Assembly: GCA_032622095.1 (NCBI GenBank)
Contig: CP136063.1
Location: 65,051,897-65,115,896 of the forward strand
Length of the DNA: 64,000 nt
Reading direction: 5' to 3'
Source: Siphonodentalium dalli
Lineage: Eukaryota > Mollusca > Scaphopoda > Gadilida > Siphonodentaliidae
Shown here: in pieces, positions 15,301-31,299 of the stretch
Numbering within the stretch: the first letter of the stretch is position 1
Layout of the letters: each line of letters opens with the position of its first letter
Notes under the pieces: model-generated
Databases searched by the model: none
What the model was told of the DNA's origin: nothing
What the model saw: the letters and a program-made list of their open reading frames with translations, nothing else
Program-made: the position numbers and the translations under genes

Positions 15301-18250
15301 ATAATAATAAATAGCGCTAACCACCCACCTCATTGTACCGAGAAAGATAACATAATAATAAACAGCGCTAACAACCCACCCCATTATACAGAGAAAGATA
15401 ACATAATAATTAACAGCGCTAACAACCCACCCCATTATACAGAGAAAGCTAACATAATAATAAACAGCGCTAACAACCCACCCCATTATACAGAGAAAGA
15501 TAACATAATAATAAACAGCGCTAACAACCCACCCCATTGTACCGAGAAAGATAACATAATAATAAATAGCGCTAACCACCCACCTCATTGTACCGAGAAA
15601 GATAACATAATAATAAACAGCGCTAACAACCCACCCCATTATACAGAGAAAGATAACATAATAATAAACAGCGCTAACAACCCACCCCATTATACAGAGA
15701 AAGATAACATAATAATAAACACCGCTAACAACCCACCCCATTATACAGAGAAAGATAACATAATAATAAACACCGCTAACAACCCACCCCATTGTACAGA
15801 GAAAGATAACATAATAATAAACAGCGCTAACAACCCACACCATTGTACAGAGAAAGATAACATACATAATAAACAGCGCTAACAACCCACCTCATTGTAC
15901 CGAGAAAGATAACATAATAATAAACAGCGCTAACAACCCACCTCATTGTACAGAGAAAGATAACATAATAATAAACAGCGCTAACAACCCACCCCATTGT
16001 ACCGAGAAAGATAACATACATAATAAGCAGCGCTAACAACTCACCCCATTGTACAGAGAAAGATAACATAATAATAAATAGCGCTAACCACCCACCTCAT
16101 TGTACCGAGAAAGATAACATAATAATAAACAGCGCGAACAACCCACCCCATTATACAGAGAAAGATAACATAATAATAAACAGCGCTAACAACCCACCCC
16201 ATTATACAGAGAAAGATAACATAATAATAAACAGCGCTAACAACCCACCCCATTATACAGAGAAAGATAACATAATAATAAACAGCGCTAACAACCCACC
16301 CCATTATACAGAGAAAGCTAACATAATAATAAACAGCGCTAACAACCCACCCCATTATACAGAGAAAGATAACATAATAATAAACAGCGCTAACAACCCA
16401 CCCCATTGTACCGAGAAAGATAACATAATAATAAATAGCGCTAACCACCCACCTCATTGTACCGAGAAAGATAACATAATAATAAACAGCGCTAACAACC
16501 CACCCCATTATACAGAGAAAGATAACATAATAATAAACAGCGCTAACAACCCACCCCATTATACAGAGAAAGATAACATAATAATAAACACCGCTAACAA
16601 CCCACCCCATTATACAGAGAAAGATAACATAATAATAAACAGCGCTAACAACCCACCCCATTATACAGAGAAAGATAACATAATAATAAACAGCGCTAAC
16701 AACCCACCCCATTATACAGAGAAAGATAACATAATAATAAACAGCGCTAACAACCCACCCCATTGTACCGAGAAAGATAACATAATAATAAATAGCGCTA
16801 ACCACCCACCTCATTGTACCGAGAAAGATAACATAATAATAAGCAGCGCTAACAACCCACCCCATTGTACCGAGAAAGATAACATAATAATAAGCAGCGC
16901 TAACAACCCACCCCATTGTACCGAGAAAGATAACATAATAATAAATAGCGCTAACAACCCACCCCATTGTACCGAGAAAGATAACATAATAATAAATAGC
17001 GCTAACAACCCACCCCATTGTACCGAGAAAGATAACATAATAATAAATAGCGCTAACCACCCACCTCATTGTACCGAGAAAGATAACATCATAATAAGCA
17101 GCGCTAACAACCCACCCCATTGTACAGAGAAAGATAACATAATAATAAATAGCGCTAACAACCCACCCCATTGTACCGAGAAAGATAACATAATAATAAG
17201 CAGCGCTAACAACCCACCCCATTGTACAGAGAAAGATAACATAATAATAAATAGCGCTAACAACCCACCCTATTGTACCGAGAAAGATAACATAATAATA
17301 AATAGCGATAACCAGCCACCGCATTGTACCGAGAAAGATAACATAATAATAAACAGCGCTAACAACCCACCCCATTGTACAGAGAAAGATAACATAATAA
17401 TAAACAGCGCTAACAACCCACACCATTGTACAGTGAAAGATAACATACATAATAAACAGCGCTAACAACCCACCTCATTGTACCGAGAAAGATAACATAA
17501 TAATAAACAGCGCTAACAACCCACCTCATTGTACAGAGAAAGATAACATAATAATAAACAGCGCTAACAACCCACCCCATTGTACCGAGAAAGATAACAT
17601 ACATAATAAGCAGCGCTAACAACCCACCCAATTGTACAGAGAAAGATAACATAATAATAAATAGCGCTAACCACCCACCTCATTGTACCGAGAAAGATAA
17701 CATAATAATAAACAGCGCTAACAACCCACCCCATTATACAGAGAAAGATAACATAATAATTAACAGCGCTAACAACCCACCCCATTATACAGAGAAAGCT
17801 AACATAATAATAAACAGCGCTAACAACCCACCCCATTATACAGAGAAAGATAACATAATAATAAACAGCGCTAACAACCCACCCCATTGTACCGAGAAAG
17901 ATAACATAATAATAAATAGCGCTAACCACCCACCTCATTGTACCGAGAAAGATAACATAATAATAAACAGCGCTAACAACCCACCCCATTATACAGAGAA
18001 AGATAACATAATAATAAACAGCGCTAACAACCCACCCCATTATACAGAGAAAGATAACATAATAATAAACACCGCTAACAACCCACCCCATTATACAGAG
18101 AAAGATAACATAATAATAAACAGCGCTAACAACCCACCCCATTATACAGAGAAAGATAACATAATAATAAACAGCGCTAACAACCCACCCCATTATACAG
18201 AGAAAGATAACATAATAATAAACAGCGCTAACAACCCACCCCATTGTACC
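10460..18250. repeat. 2,350-bp higher-order repeat, three copies, the first enlarged by 664 bp
   Basis: Landmarks at 13,477, 13,691, 14,461 and 15,060 recur at 15,827, 16,041, 16,811 and 17,410, a step of 2,350 bp; 12,864, 15,214 and 17,564 also step by 2,350. The earliest copy is 3,014 bp from its neighbour because it holds an extra internal duplication of 664 bp (about 12,200-12,863 repeated at 12,864-13,527). The 1,583-bp repeat is contained within this larger one, so duplication happened at several nested levels. Confidence 0.85.
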
Positions 18251-18529
18251 GAGAAAGATAACATAATAATAAATAGCGCTAAGCACCCACCTCATTGTAC
18301 CGAGAAAGATAACATAATAATAAGCAGCGCTAACAACCCAACCCATTGTACCGAGAAAGATAACATAATAATAAACAGCGCTAACAACCCACCCCATTGT
18401 ACCGAGAAAGATAACATAATAATAAACAGCGCTAACAACCCACCCCATTGTACAGAGAAAGATAACATAATAATAAATAGCGCTAACCACCCACCTCATT
18501 GTACCGAGAAAGATAACATAATAATAAGC

Positions 18530-21500
18530 ACCGCTAACAACCCACCCCATTGTACAGAGAAAGATAACATACATAATAAATAGCGCTAACAACCCACCTC
18601 ATTGTACCGAGAAAGATAACATAATAATAAGCAGCGCTAACAACCCACCCCATTGTACCGAGAAAGATAACATAATAATAAACAGCGCTAACAACCCACC
18701 CCATTGCACCGAGAAAGATAACATAATAATAAACAGCGCTAACAACCCACCCCATTGTACCGAGAAAGATAACATAATAATAAATAGCGCTAACCACCCA
18801 CCTCATTGTACCGAGAAAGATAACATAATAATAAGCAGCGCTAACAACCCACCCCATTGTACAGAGAAAGATAATATACATAATAAACAGCGCTAACCAC
18901 CCACCTCATTGTACAGAGAAAGATAACATAATAATAAATAGCGCTAACAACCCACACCATTGTACCGAGAAAGATAACATAATAATAAATAGCGCTGACA
19001 ACCCACCCCATTGTACAGAGAAAGATAACATACATAATAAGCAGAGCTAACCACCCACCTCATTGTACAGAGACAGATAACATAATAATAAATAGCACTA
19101 ACAACCCACACCATTGTACCGAGAAAGATAACATAATAATAAGCAGCGCTAACAACCCACCCCATTGTACAGAGAAAGATAACATACATAATAAGCAGCA
19201 CTAACAACCCATCCCATTGTACAGAGAAAGATAACATAATTATAAATAGCGCTAACAACCCACCCCATTATACAGAGAAAGATAACATAATAATAAATAG
19301 CGCTAACAACCCACCCCATTGTACCGAGAAATATAACATAATAATAAATAGCGCTAACAACCCACCCCATTGTACCGAGAAATATAACATAATAATAAAT
19401 AGCGCTAACAACCCACCCCATTGTACAGAGAAAGATAACATACATAATAAGCAGCGCTAACAACCCACCCCATTGTACAGAGAAAGATAACATATGTCAC
19501 CAACAACCCACCTCATTGTACAGAGAAAGATAACATAATAATAAATAGCGCTAACCACCAACCTCATTGTACCGAGAAAGATAACATAATAATAAGCAGC
19601 GCTAACAACCCACCCCATTGTACCGAGAAAGATAACATAATAATAAATAGCGCTAACAACCCACCCCATTATACAGAGAAAGATAACATAATAATAAATA
19701 GCTCTAACAACCCACCCCATTGTACCGAGAAAGATAACATAATAATAAATAGCGCTAACAACCCACCCCATTGTACAGAGAAAGATAACATACATAATAA
19801 GCAGCGCTAACAACCCACCCCATTGTACAGAGAAAGATAACATATGTCACCAACAACCCACCTCATTGTACAGAGAAAGATAACATAATAATAAATAGCG
19901 CTAACCACCCACCTCATTGTACCGAGAAAGATAACATAATAATAAGCAGCGCTAACAACCCACCCCATTGTACCGAGAAAGATAACATAATAATAAATAG
20001 CGCTAACAACCCACCCCATTGTACAGAGAAAGATAACATACATAATAAGCAGCGCTAACAACCCACCCCATTGTACAGAGAAAGATAACATAATAATAAA
20101 TAGCGCTAACAACCCACCCCATTGTACCGAGAAAGATAACATAATAATAAATAGCGCTAACAACCCACCCCATTGTACAGAGAAAGATAACATACATAAT
20201 ATGCAGCGCTAACAACCCACCCCATGGTACAGAGAAAGATAACATATGTCACCAACAACCCACCACATTGTACAGAGAAAGATAACATAATAATAAATAG
20301 CGCTAACCACCCACCTCATTGTACCGAGAAAGATAACATAATAATAAGCAGTGCTAACAACCCACCCCATTGTACCGAGAAAGATAACATAATAATAAAT
20401 AGCGCTAACAACCCACCCCATTGTACCGAGAAAGATAACATAATAATAAATAGCGCTAACAACCCACCCCATTGTACAGAGAAAGATAACATAATAATAA
20501 ATAGCGCTAACAACCCACCCCATTGTACCGAGAAAGATAACATAATAATAAATAGCGCTAACAACCGACCCCATTGTACAGAGAAAGATAACATACATAA
20601 TAAGCAGCGATAACAACCCACCCCATTGTACCGAGAAAGATAACATAATAATAAATAGCGCTAACAACCCACCCCATTGTACCGAGAAAGATAACATAAT
20701 AATAAATAGCGCTAACAACCCACCCCATTGTACCGAGAAAGATAACATAATAATAAATAGCGCTAACAACCCACCCCATTGTACCGAGAAAGATAACATA
20801 ATAATAAATAGCGCTAACCACCCACCTCATTGTACCGAGAAAGATAACATCATAATAAGCAGCGCTAACAACCCACCCCATTGTACCGAGAAAGATAACA
20901 TAATAATAAATAGCGCTACAAACCCACCCCATTGTACCGAGAAAGATAACATAATAATAAATAGCGCTAACAACCCACCCCATTGTACAGAGAAAGATAA
21001 CATACATAATAAGCAGCGCTAACAACCCACCCCATTGTACAGAGAAAGATAACATAATAATAAATAGCGCTAACAACCCACCCCATTGTACAGAGAAAGA
21101 TAACATACATAATAAGCAGCGCTAACAACCCACCCCATTGTACCGAGAAAGATAACATAATAATAAATAGCGCTAACAACCCACCCCATTGTACCGAGAA
21201 AGATAACATAATAATAAGCAGCGCTAACAACCCACCCCATTGTACCGAGAAAGATAACATAATAATAAATAGCGCTAACAACCCACCCCATTGTACCGAG
21301 AAAGATAACATAATAATAAATAGCGCTAACAACCCACCCCATTGTACCGAGAAAGATAACATAATAATAAATAGCGCTAACCACCCACCTCATTGTACCG
21401 AGAAAGATAACATCATAATAAGCAGCGCTAACAACCCACCCCATTGTACCGAGAAAGATAACATAATAATAAATAGCGCTAACAACCCACCCCATTGTAC

Positions 21501-24500
21501 CGAGAAAGATAACATAATAATAAATAGCGCTAACAACCCACCCCATTGTACAGAGAAAGATAACATACATAATAAGCAGCGCTAACAACCCACCCCATTG
21601 TACAGAGAAAGATAACATAATAATAAATAGCGCTAACAACCCACCCCATTGTACCGAGAAAGATAACATAATAATAAATAGCGCTAACCACCCACCGCAT
21701 TGTACCGAGAAAGATAACATAATAATAAGCAGCGCTAACAACCCACCCCATTGTACAGAGAAAGATAACATAATAATAAACAGCGCTAACATCCCACACC
21801 ATTGTACAGAGAAAGATAACATACATAATAAACAGCGCTAACAACCCACCTCATTGTACCGAGAAAGATAACATAATAATAAACAGCGCTAACAACCCAC
21901 CTCATTGTACAGAGAAAGATAACATAATAATAAACAGCGCTAACAACCCACCCCATTGTACCTAGAAAGATAACATACATAATAAGCAGCGCTAACAACC
22001 CACCCCATTGTACAGAGAAAGATAACATAATAATAAATAGCGCTAACCACCCACCTCATTGTACCGAGAAAGATAACATAATAATAAACAGCGCTAACAA
22101 CCCACCCCATTATACAGAGAAAGATAACATAATAATAAACAGCGCTAACAACCCACCCCATTATACAGAGAAAGATAACATAATAATAAACAGCGCTAAC
22201 AACCCACCCCATTATACAGAGAAAGATAACATAATAATAAACAGCGCTAACAACCCACCCCATTATACAGAGAAAGCTAACATAATAATAAACAGCGCTA
22301 ACAACCCACCCCATTATGCAGAGAAAGATAACATAATAATAAACAGCGCTAACAACCCACCCCATTGTACCGAGAAAGATAACATAATAATAAATAGCGC
22401 TAACCACCCACCTCATTGTACCGAGAAAGATAACATAATAATAAACAGCGCTAACAACCCACCCCATTATACAGAGAAAGATAACATAATAAACAGCGCT
22501 AACAACCCACCCCATTATACAGAGAAAAATAACATAATAATAAACAGCGCTAACAACCCACCCCATTATACAGAGAAAGATAACATAATAATAAACAGCG
22601 CTAACAACCCACCCCATTATACAGAGAAAGATAACATAATAATAAACAGCGCTAACAACCCACCCCATTATACAGAGAAAGATAACATAATAATAAACAG
22701 CGCTAACAACCCACCCCATTGTACCGAGAAAGATAACATAATAATAAATAGCGCTAACCACCCACCTCATTGTACCGAGAAAGATAACATAATAATAAGC
22801 AGCGCTAACAACCCACCCCATTGTACCGAGAAAGATAACATAATAATAAACAGCGCTAACAACCCACCCCATTGTACTGAGAAAGATAACATAATAATAA
22901 ACAGCGCTAACAACCCACCCCATTGTACAGAGAAAGATAACATAATAATAAATAGCGCTAACCACCCACCTCATTGTACCGAGAAAGATAACATAATAAT
23001 AAGCAGCGCTAACAACCCACCCCATTGTACAGAGAAAGATAACATACATAATAAATAGCGCTAACAACCCACCTCATTGTACCGAGAAAGATAACATAAT
23101 AATAAGCAGCGCTAACAACCCACCCCATTGTACCGAGAAAGATAACATAATAATAAACAGCGCTAACAACCCACCCCATTGTACCGAGAAAGATAACATA
23201 ATAATAAACAGCGCTAACAACCCACCCCATTGTACAGAGAAAGATAACATAATAATAAATAGCGCTAACCACCCACCTCATTTTACCGAGAAAGATAACA
23301 TAATAATAAGCAGCGCTAACAACCCACCCCATTGTACAGAGAAAGATAATATACATAATAAACAGCGCTAACCACCCACCTCATTGTACAGAGAAAGATA
23401 ACATAATAATAAATAGCGCTAACAACCCAACCCATTGTACCGAGAAAGATAACATAATAATAAATAGCGCTGACAACCCACCCCATTGTACAGAGAAAGA
23501 TAACATACATAATAAGCAGCGCTAACCACCCACCTCATTGTACAGAGAAAGATAACATAATAATAAATAGCACTAACAACCCACACCATTGTACCGAGAA
23601 AGATAACATAATAATAAGCAGCGCTAACAGCCCACCCCATAGTACAGAGAAAGATAACATACATAATAAGCAGCGCTAACAACCCACCCCATTGTACAGA
23701 GAAAGATAACATAATAATAAATAGCGCTAACAACCCACCCCATTATACAGAGAAAGCTAACATAATAATAAATAGCGCTAACAACCCACCCCATTGTACT
23801 GAGAAATATAACATAATAATAAATAGCGCTAACAACCCACCCCATTGCACCGAGAAATATAACATAATAATAAATAGCGCTAACAACCCACCCCATTGTA
23901 CAGAGAAAGATAACATACATAATAAGCAGCGCTAACAACCCACCCCATTGTACAGAGAAAGATAACATATGTCACCAACAACCCACCTCATTGTACAGAG
24001 AAAGATAACATAATAATAAATAGCGCTAACCACCCACCTCATTGTACCGAGAAAGATAACATAATAATAAGCAGCGCTAACAACCCACCCCATTGTACCG
24101 AGAAAGATAACATAATAATAAATAGCGCTAACAACCCACCCCATTATACAGAGAAAGATAACATAATTATAAATAGCTCTAACAACCCACCCCATTGTAC
24201 CGAGAAAGATAACATAATAATAAATAGCGCTAACAACCCACCCCATTGTACAGAGAAAGATAACATACATAATAAGCAGCGCTAACAACCCACCCCATTG
24301 TACAGAGAAAGATAACATATGTCACCAACAACCCACCTCATTGTACAGAGAAAGATAACATAATAATAAATAGCGCTAACCACCCACCTCATTGTACCGA
24401 GAAAGATAACATAATAATAAGCAGCGCTAACAACCCACCCCATTGTACAGAGAAAGATAACATACATAATAAGCAGCGCTAACAACACACCCCATTGTAC

Positions 24501-25640
24501 AGAGAAAGATAACATAATAATAAATAGCGCTAACAACCCACCCCATTGTACCGAGAAAGATAACATAATAATAAATAGCGCTAACAACCCACCCCATTGT
24601 ACAGAGAAAGATAACATACATAATATGCAGCGCTAACAACCCACCCCATTGTACAGAGAAAGATAACATATGTCACCAACAACCCACCTCATTGTACAGA
24701 GAAAGATAACATAATAATAAATAGCGCTAACCACCCACCTCATTGTACCGAGAAAGATAACATAATAATAAGCAGTGCTAACAACCCACCCCATTGTACC
24801 GAGAAAGATAACATAATAATAAATAGCGCTAACAACCCACCCCATTGTACCGAGAAAGATAACATAATAATAAATAGCGCTAACAACCCACCCCATTGTA
24901 CAGAGAAAGATAACATAATAATAAATAGCGCTAACAACCCACCCCATTGTACCGAGAAAGATAACATAATAATAAATAGCGCTAACAACCGACCCCATTG
25001 TACAGAGAAAGATAACATACATAATAAGCAGCGCTAACAACCCACCCCATTGTACCGAGAAAGATAACATAATAATAAATAGCGCTAACAACCCACCCCA
25101 TTGTACCGAGAAAGATAACATAATAATAAGCAGCGCTAACAACCCACCCCATTGTACCGAGAAAGATAACATAATAATAAATAGCGCTAACAACCCACCC
25201 CATTGTACCGAGAAAGATAACATAATAATAAATAGCGCTAACAACCCACCCCATTGTACCGAGAAAGATAACATAATAATAAATAGCGCTAACCACCCAC
25301 CTCATTGTACCGAGAAAGATAACATCATAATAAGCAGCGCTAACAACCCACCCCATTGTACCGAGAAATATAACATAATAATAAATAGCGCTAACAACCC
25401 ACCCCATTGTACCGAGAAAGATAACATAATAATAAATAGCGCTAACAACCCACCCCATTGTACAGAGAAAGATAACATACATAATAAGCAGCGCTAACAA
25501 CCCACCCCATTGTACAGAGAAAGATAACATAATAATAAACAGCGCTAACAACCCACCCCATTGTACCGAGAAAGATAACATAATAATAAACAGCGCTAAC
25601 AACCCACCCCATTGTACAGAGAAAGATAACATAATAATAA
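18530..25640. repeat. 4,475-bp displaced duplication, later changed by one monomer
   Basis: Landmarks at 18,534, 18,841, 18,944, 19,149, 19,457 and 19,807 recur 4,475 bp downstream (23,009 to 24,282). From 20,003 onward the offset drops to 4,424, exactly one 51-bp monomer less. The two blocks differ by many substitutions, so this is an older duplication followed by gain or loss of a single monomer. Confidence 0.8.
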
Positions 25641-28600
25641 ATAGCGCTAACCACCCACCTCATTGTACCGAGAAAGATAACATAATAATAAGCAGCGCTA
25701 ACAACCCACCCCATTGTACAGAGAAAGATAATATACATAATAAACAGCGCTAACCACCCACCTCATTGTACAGAGAAAGATAACATAATAATAAATAGCG
25801 CTAACAACCCAACCCATTGTACCGAGAAAGATAACATAATAATAAATAGCGCTGACAACCCACCCCATTGTACAGAGAAAGATAACATACATAATAAGCA
25901 GCGCTAACCACCCACCTCATTGTACAGAGAAAGATAACATAATAATAAATAGCACTAACAACCCACACCATTGTACCGAGAAAGATAACATAATAATAAG
26001 CAGCGCTAACAGCCCACACCATAGTACAGAGAAAGATAACATACATAATAAGCAGCGCTAACAACCCACCCCATTGTACAGAGAAAGATAACATAATAAT
26101 AAATAGCGCTAACAACCCACCCCATTATACAGAGAAAGATAACATAATAATAAATAGCGCTAACAACCCACCCCATTGTACTGAGAAATATAACATAATA
26201 ATAAATAGCGCTAACAACCCACCCCATTGCACCGAGAAATATAACATAATAATAAATAGCGCTAACAACCCACCCCATTGTACAGAGAAAGATAACATAC
26301 ATAATAAGCAGCGCTAACAACCCACCCCATTGTACAGAGAAAGATAACATATGTCACCAACAACCCACCTCATTGTACAGAGAAAGATAACATAATAATA
26401 AATAGCGCTAACCACCCACCTCATTGTACCGAGAAAGATAACATAATAATAAGCAGCGCTAACAACCCACCCCATTGTACCGAGAAAGATAACATAATAA
26501 TAAATAGCGCTAACAACCCACCCCATTATACAGAGAAAGATAACATAATAATAAATAGCTCTAACAACCCACCCCATTGTACCGAGAAAGATAACATAAT
26601 AATAAATAGCGCTAACAACCCACCCCATTGTACAGAGAAAGATAACATACATAATAAGCAGCGCTAACAACCCACCCCATTGTACAGAGAAAGATAACAT
26701 ATGTCACCAACAACCCACCTCATTGTACAGAGAAAGATAACATAATAATAAATAGCGCTAACCACCCACCTCACTGTACCGAGAAAGATAACATAATAAT
26801 AAGCAGCGCTAACAACCCACCCCATTGTACAGAGAAAGATAACATACATAATAAGCAGCGCTAACAACACACCCCATTGTACAGAGAAAGATAACATAAT
26901 AATAAATAGCGCTAACAACCCACCCCATTGTACCGAGAAAGATAACATAATAATAAATAGCGCTAACAACCCACCCCATTGTACAGAGAAAGATAACATA
27001 CATAATATGCAGCGCTAACAACCCACCCCATTGTACAGAGAAAGATAACATATGTCACCAACAACCCACCTCATTGTACAGAGAAAGATAACATAATAAT
27101 AAATAGCGCTAACCACCCACCTCATTGTACCGAGAAAGATAACATAATAATAAGCAGTGCTAACAACCCACCCCATTGTACCGAGAAAGATAACATAATA
27201 ATAAATAGCGCTAACAACCCACCCCATTGTACCGAGAAAGATAACATAATAATAAATAGCGCTAACAACCCACCCCATTGTACAGAGAAAGATAACATAA
27301 TAATAAATAGCGCTAACAACCCACCCCATTGTACCGAGAAAGATAACATAATAATAAATAGCGCTAACAACCGACCCCATTGTACAGAGAAAGATAACAT
27401 ACATAATAAGCAGCGCTAACAACCCACCCCATTGTACCGAGAAAGATAACATAATAATAAATAGCGCTAACAACCCACCCCATTGTACCGAGAAAGATAA
27501 CATAATAATAAGCAGCGCTAACAACCCACCCCATTGTACCGAGAAAGATAACATAATAATAAATAGCGCTAACAACCCACCCCATTGTACCGAGAAAGAT
27601 AACATAATAATAAATAGCGCTAACAACCCACCCCATTGTACCGAGAAAGATAACATAATAATAAATAGCGCTAACCACCCACCTCATTGTACCGAGAAAG
27701 ATAACATCATAATAAGCAGCGCTAACAACCCACCCCATTGTACCGAGAAATATAACATAATAATAAATAGCGCTAACCACCCACCCCATTGTACCGAGAA
27801 AGATAACATAATAATAAATAGCGCTAACCACCCACCGCATTGTACCGAGAAAGATAACATAATAATAAACAGCGCTAACAACCCACCCCATTGTACAGAG
27901 AAAGATAACATAATAATAAACAGCGCTAACAACCCACACCATTGTACAGAGAAAGATAACATACATAATAAGCAGCGCTAACAACCCACCCCATTGTACA
28001 GAGAAAGATAACATAATAATAAATAGCGCTAACAACCCACCCCATTGTACCGAGAAAGATAACATAATAATAAATAGCGCTAACCACCCACCGCATTGTA
28101 CCGAGAAAGATAACATAATAATAAACAGCGCTAACAACCCACCCCATTGTACAGAGAAAGATAACATAATAATAAACAGCGCTAACAACCCACACCATTG
28201 TACAGAGAAAGATAACATACATAATAAACAGCGCTAACAACCCACCTCATTGTACCGAGAAAGATAACATAATAATAAACAGCGCTAACAACCCACCTCA
28301 TTGTACAGAGAAAGATAACATAATAATAAACAGCGCTAACAACCCACCCCATTGTACCGAGAAAGATAACATACATAATAAGCAGCGCTAACAACCCACC
28401 CCATTGTACAGAGAAAGATAACATAATAATAAATAGCGCTAACCACCCACCTCATTGTACCTAGAAAGATAACATAATAATAAACAGCGCTAACAACCCA
28501 CCCCATTATACAGAGAAAGATAACATAATAATAAACAGCGCTAACAACCCACCCCATTTTACAGAGAAAGATAACATAATAATAAACAGCGCTAACAACC

Positions 28601-30990
28601 CACCCCATTATACAGAGAAAGATAACATAATAATAAACAGCGCTAACAAACCACCCCATTATACAGAGAAAGCTAACATAATAATAAACAGCGCTAACAA
28701 CCCACCTCATTGTACCGAGAAAGATAACATAATAATAAGCAGCGCTAACAACCCACCCCATTGTACCGAGAAAGATAACATAATAATAAATAGCGCTAAC
28801 AACCCACCCCATTATACAGAGAAAGATAACATAATAATAAATAGCTCTAACAACCCACCCCATTGTACCGAGAAAGATAACATAATAATAAATAGCGCTA
28901 ACAACCCACCCCATTGTACAGAGAAAGATAACATACATAATAAGCAGCGCTAACAACCCACCCCATTGTACAGAGAAAGATAACATATGTCACCAACAAC
29001 CCACCTCATTGTACAGAGAAAGATAACATAATAATAAATAGCGCTAACCACCCACCTCATTGTACCGAGAAAGATAACATAATAATAAGCAGCGCTAACA
29101 ACCCACCCCATTGTACAGAGAAAAATAACATACATAATAAGCAGCGCTAACAACACACCCCATTGTACAGAGAAAGATAACATAATAATAAATAGCGCTA
29201 ACAACCCACCCCATTGTACCGAGAAAGATAACATAATAATAAATAGCGCTAACAACCCACCCCATTGTACAGAGAAAGATAACATACATAATATGCAGCG
29301 CTAACAACCCACCCCATTGTACAGAGAAAGATAACATATGTCACCAACAACCCACCTCATTGTACAGAGAAAGATAACATAATAATAAATAGCGCTAACC
29401 ACCCACCTCATTGTACCGAGAAAGATAACATAATAATAAGCAGTGCTAACAACCCACCCCATTGTACCGAGAAAGATAACATAATAATAAATAGCGCTAA
29501 CAACCCACCCCATTGTACCGAGAAAGATAACATAATAATAAATAGCGCTAACAACCCACCCCATTGTACAGAGAAAGATAACATAATAATAAATAGCGCT
29601 AACAACCCACCCCATTGTACCGAGAAAGATAACATAATAATAAATAGCGCTAACAACCGACCCCATTGTACAGAGAAAGATAACATACATAATAAGCAGC
29701 GCTAACAACCCACCCCATTGTACCGAGAAAGATAACATAATAATAAATAGCGCTAACAACCCACCCCATTGTACCGAGAAAGATAACATAATAATAAGCA
29801 GCGCTAACAACCCACCCCATTGTACCGAGAAAGATAACATAATAATAAATAGCGCTAACAACCCACCCCATTGTACCGAGAAAGATAACATAATAATAAA
29901 TAGCGCTAACAACCCACCCCATTGTACCGAGAAAGATAACATAATAATAAATAGCGCTAACCACCCACCTCATTGTACCGAGAAAGATAACATCATAATA
30001 AGCAGCGCTAACAACCCACCCCATTGTACCGAGAAATATAACATAATAATAAATAGCGCTAACCACCCACCCCATTGTACCGAGAAAGATAACATAATAA
30101 TAAATAGCGCTAACCACCCACCGCATTGTACCGAGAAAGATAACATAATAATAAACAGCGCTAACAACCCACCCCATTGTACAGAGAAAGATAACATAAT
30201 AATAAACAGCGCTAACAACCCACACCATTGTACAGAGAAAGATAACATACATAATAAGCAGCGCTAACAACCCACCCCATTGTACAGAGAAAGATAACAT
30301 AATAATAAATAGCGCTAACAACCCACCCCATTGTACCGAGAAAGATAACATAATAATAAATAGCGCTAACCACCCACCGCATTGTACCGAGAAAGATAAC
30401 ATAATAATAAACAGCGCTAACAACCCACCCCATTGTACAGAGAAAGATAACATAATAATAAACAGCGCTAACAACCCACACCATTGTACAGAGAAAGATA
30501 ACATACATAATAAACAGCGCTAACAACCCACCTCATTGTACCGAGAAAGATAACATAACAATAAACAGCGCTAACAACCCACCTCATTGTACAGAGAAAG
30601 ATAACATAATAATAAACAGCGCTAACAACCCACCCCATTGTACCGAGAAAGATAACATACATAATAAGCAGCGCTAACAACCCACCCCATTGTACAGAGA
30701 AAGATAACATAATAATAAATAGCGCTAACCACCCACCTCATTGTACCTAGAAAGATAACATAATAATAAACAGCGCTAACAACCCACCCCATTATACAGA
30801 GAAAGATAACATAATAATAAACAGCGCTAACAACCCACCCCATTTTACAGAGAAAGATAACATAATAATAAACAGCGCTAACAACCCACCCCATTATACA
30901 GAGAAAGATAACATAATAATAAACAGCGCTAACAAACCACCCCATTATACAGAGAAAGCTAACATAATAATAAACAGCGCTAACAACCCA
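23300..30990. repeat. 2,382-bp and 2,286-bp tandem blocks
   Basis: Eleven landmarks between 23,316 and 24,982 recur at +2,382 (25,698 to 27,364). From 26,664 to 28,336 they recur again at +2,286 (28,950 to 30,622). The two steps differ by 96 bp, so the third block is not a plain copy of the second unit but includes a changed monomer set, marked by the CATTTTACAG variants near 28,556 and 30,843 and CCTAGAAAG near 28,461 and 30,746. Together they give about three successive copies. Confidence 0.85.
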
Positions 30991-31299
30991 CCCCATTATA
31001 CAGAGAAAGATAACATACATAATAAGCAGCGCTAACAACCCACCCCATTGTACCGAGAAAGATAACATAATAATAAATAGCGCTAACCACCCACCTCATT
31101 GTACCGAGAAAGATAACATAATAATAAGCAGCGCTAACAACCCACCCCATTGTACCGAGAAAGATAACATAATAATAAACAGCGCTAACAACCCACCCCA
31201 ATGTACCGAGAAAGATAACATAATAATAAACAGCGCTAACAACCCACCCCATTGTACAGAGAAAGATAACATAATAATAAATAGCGCTAACCACCCACC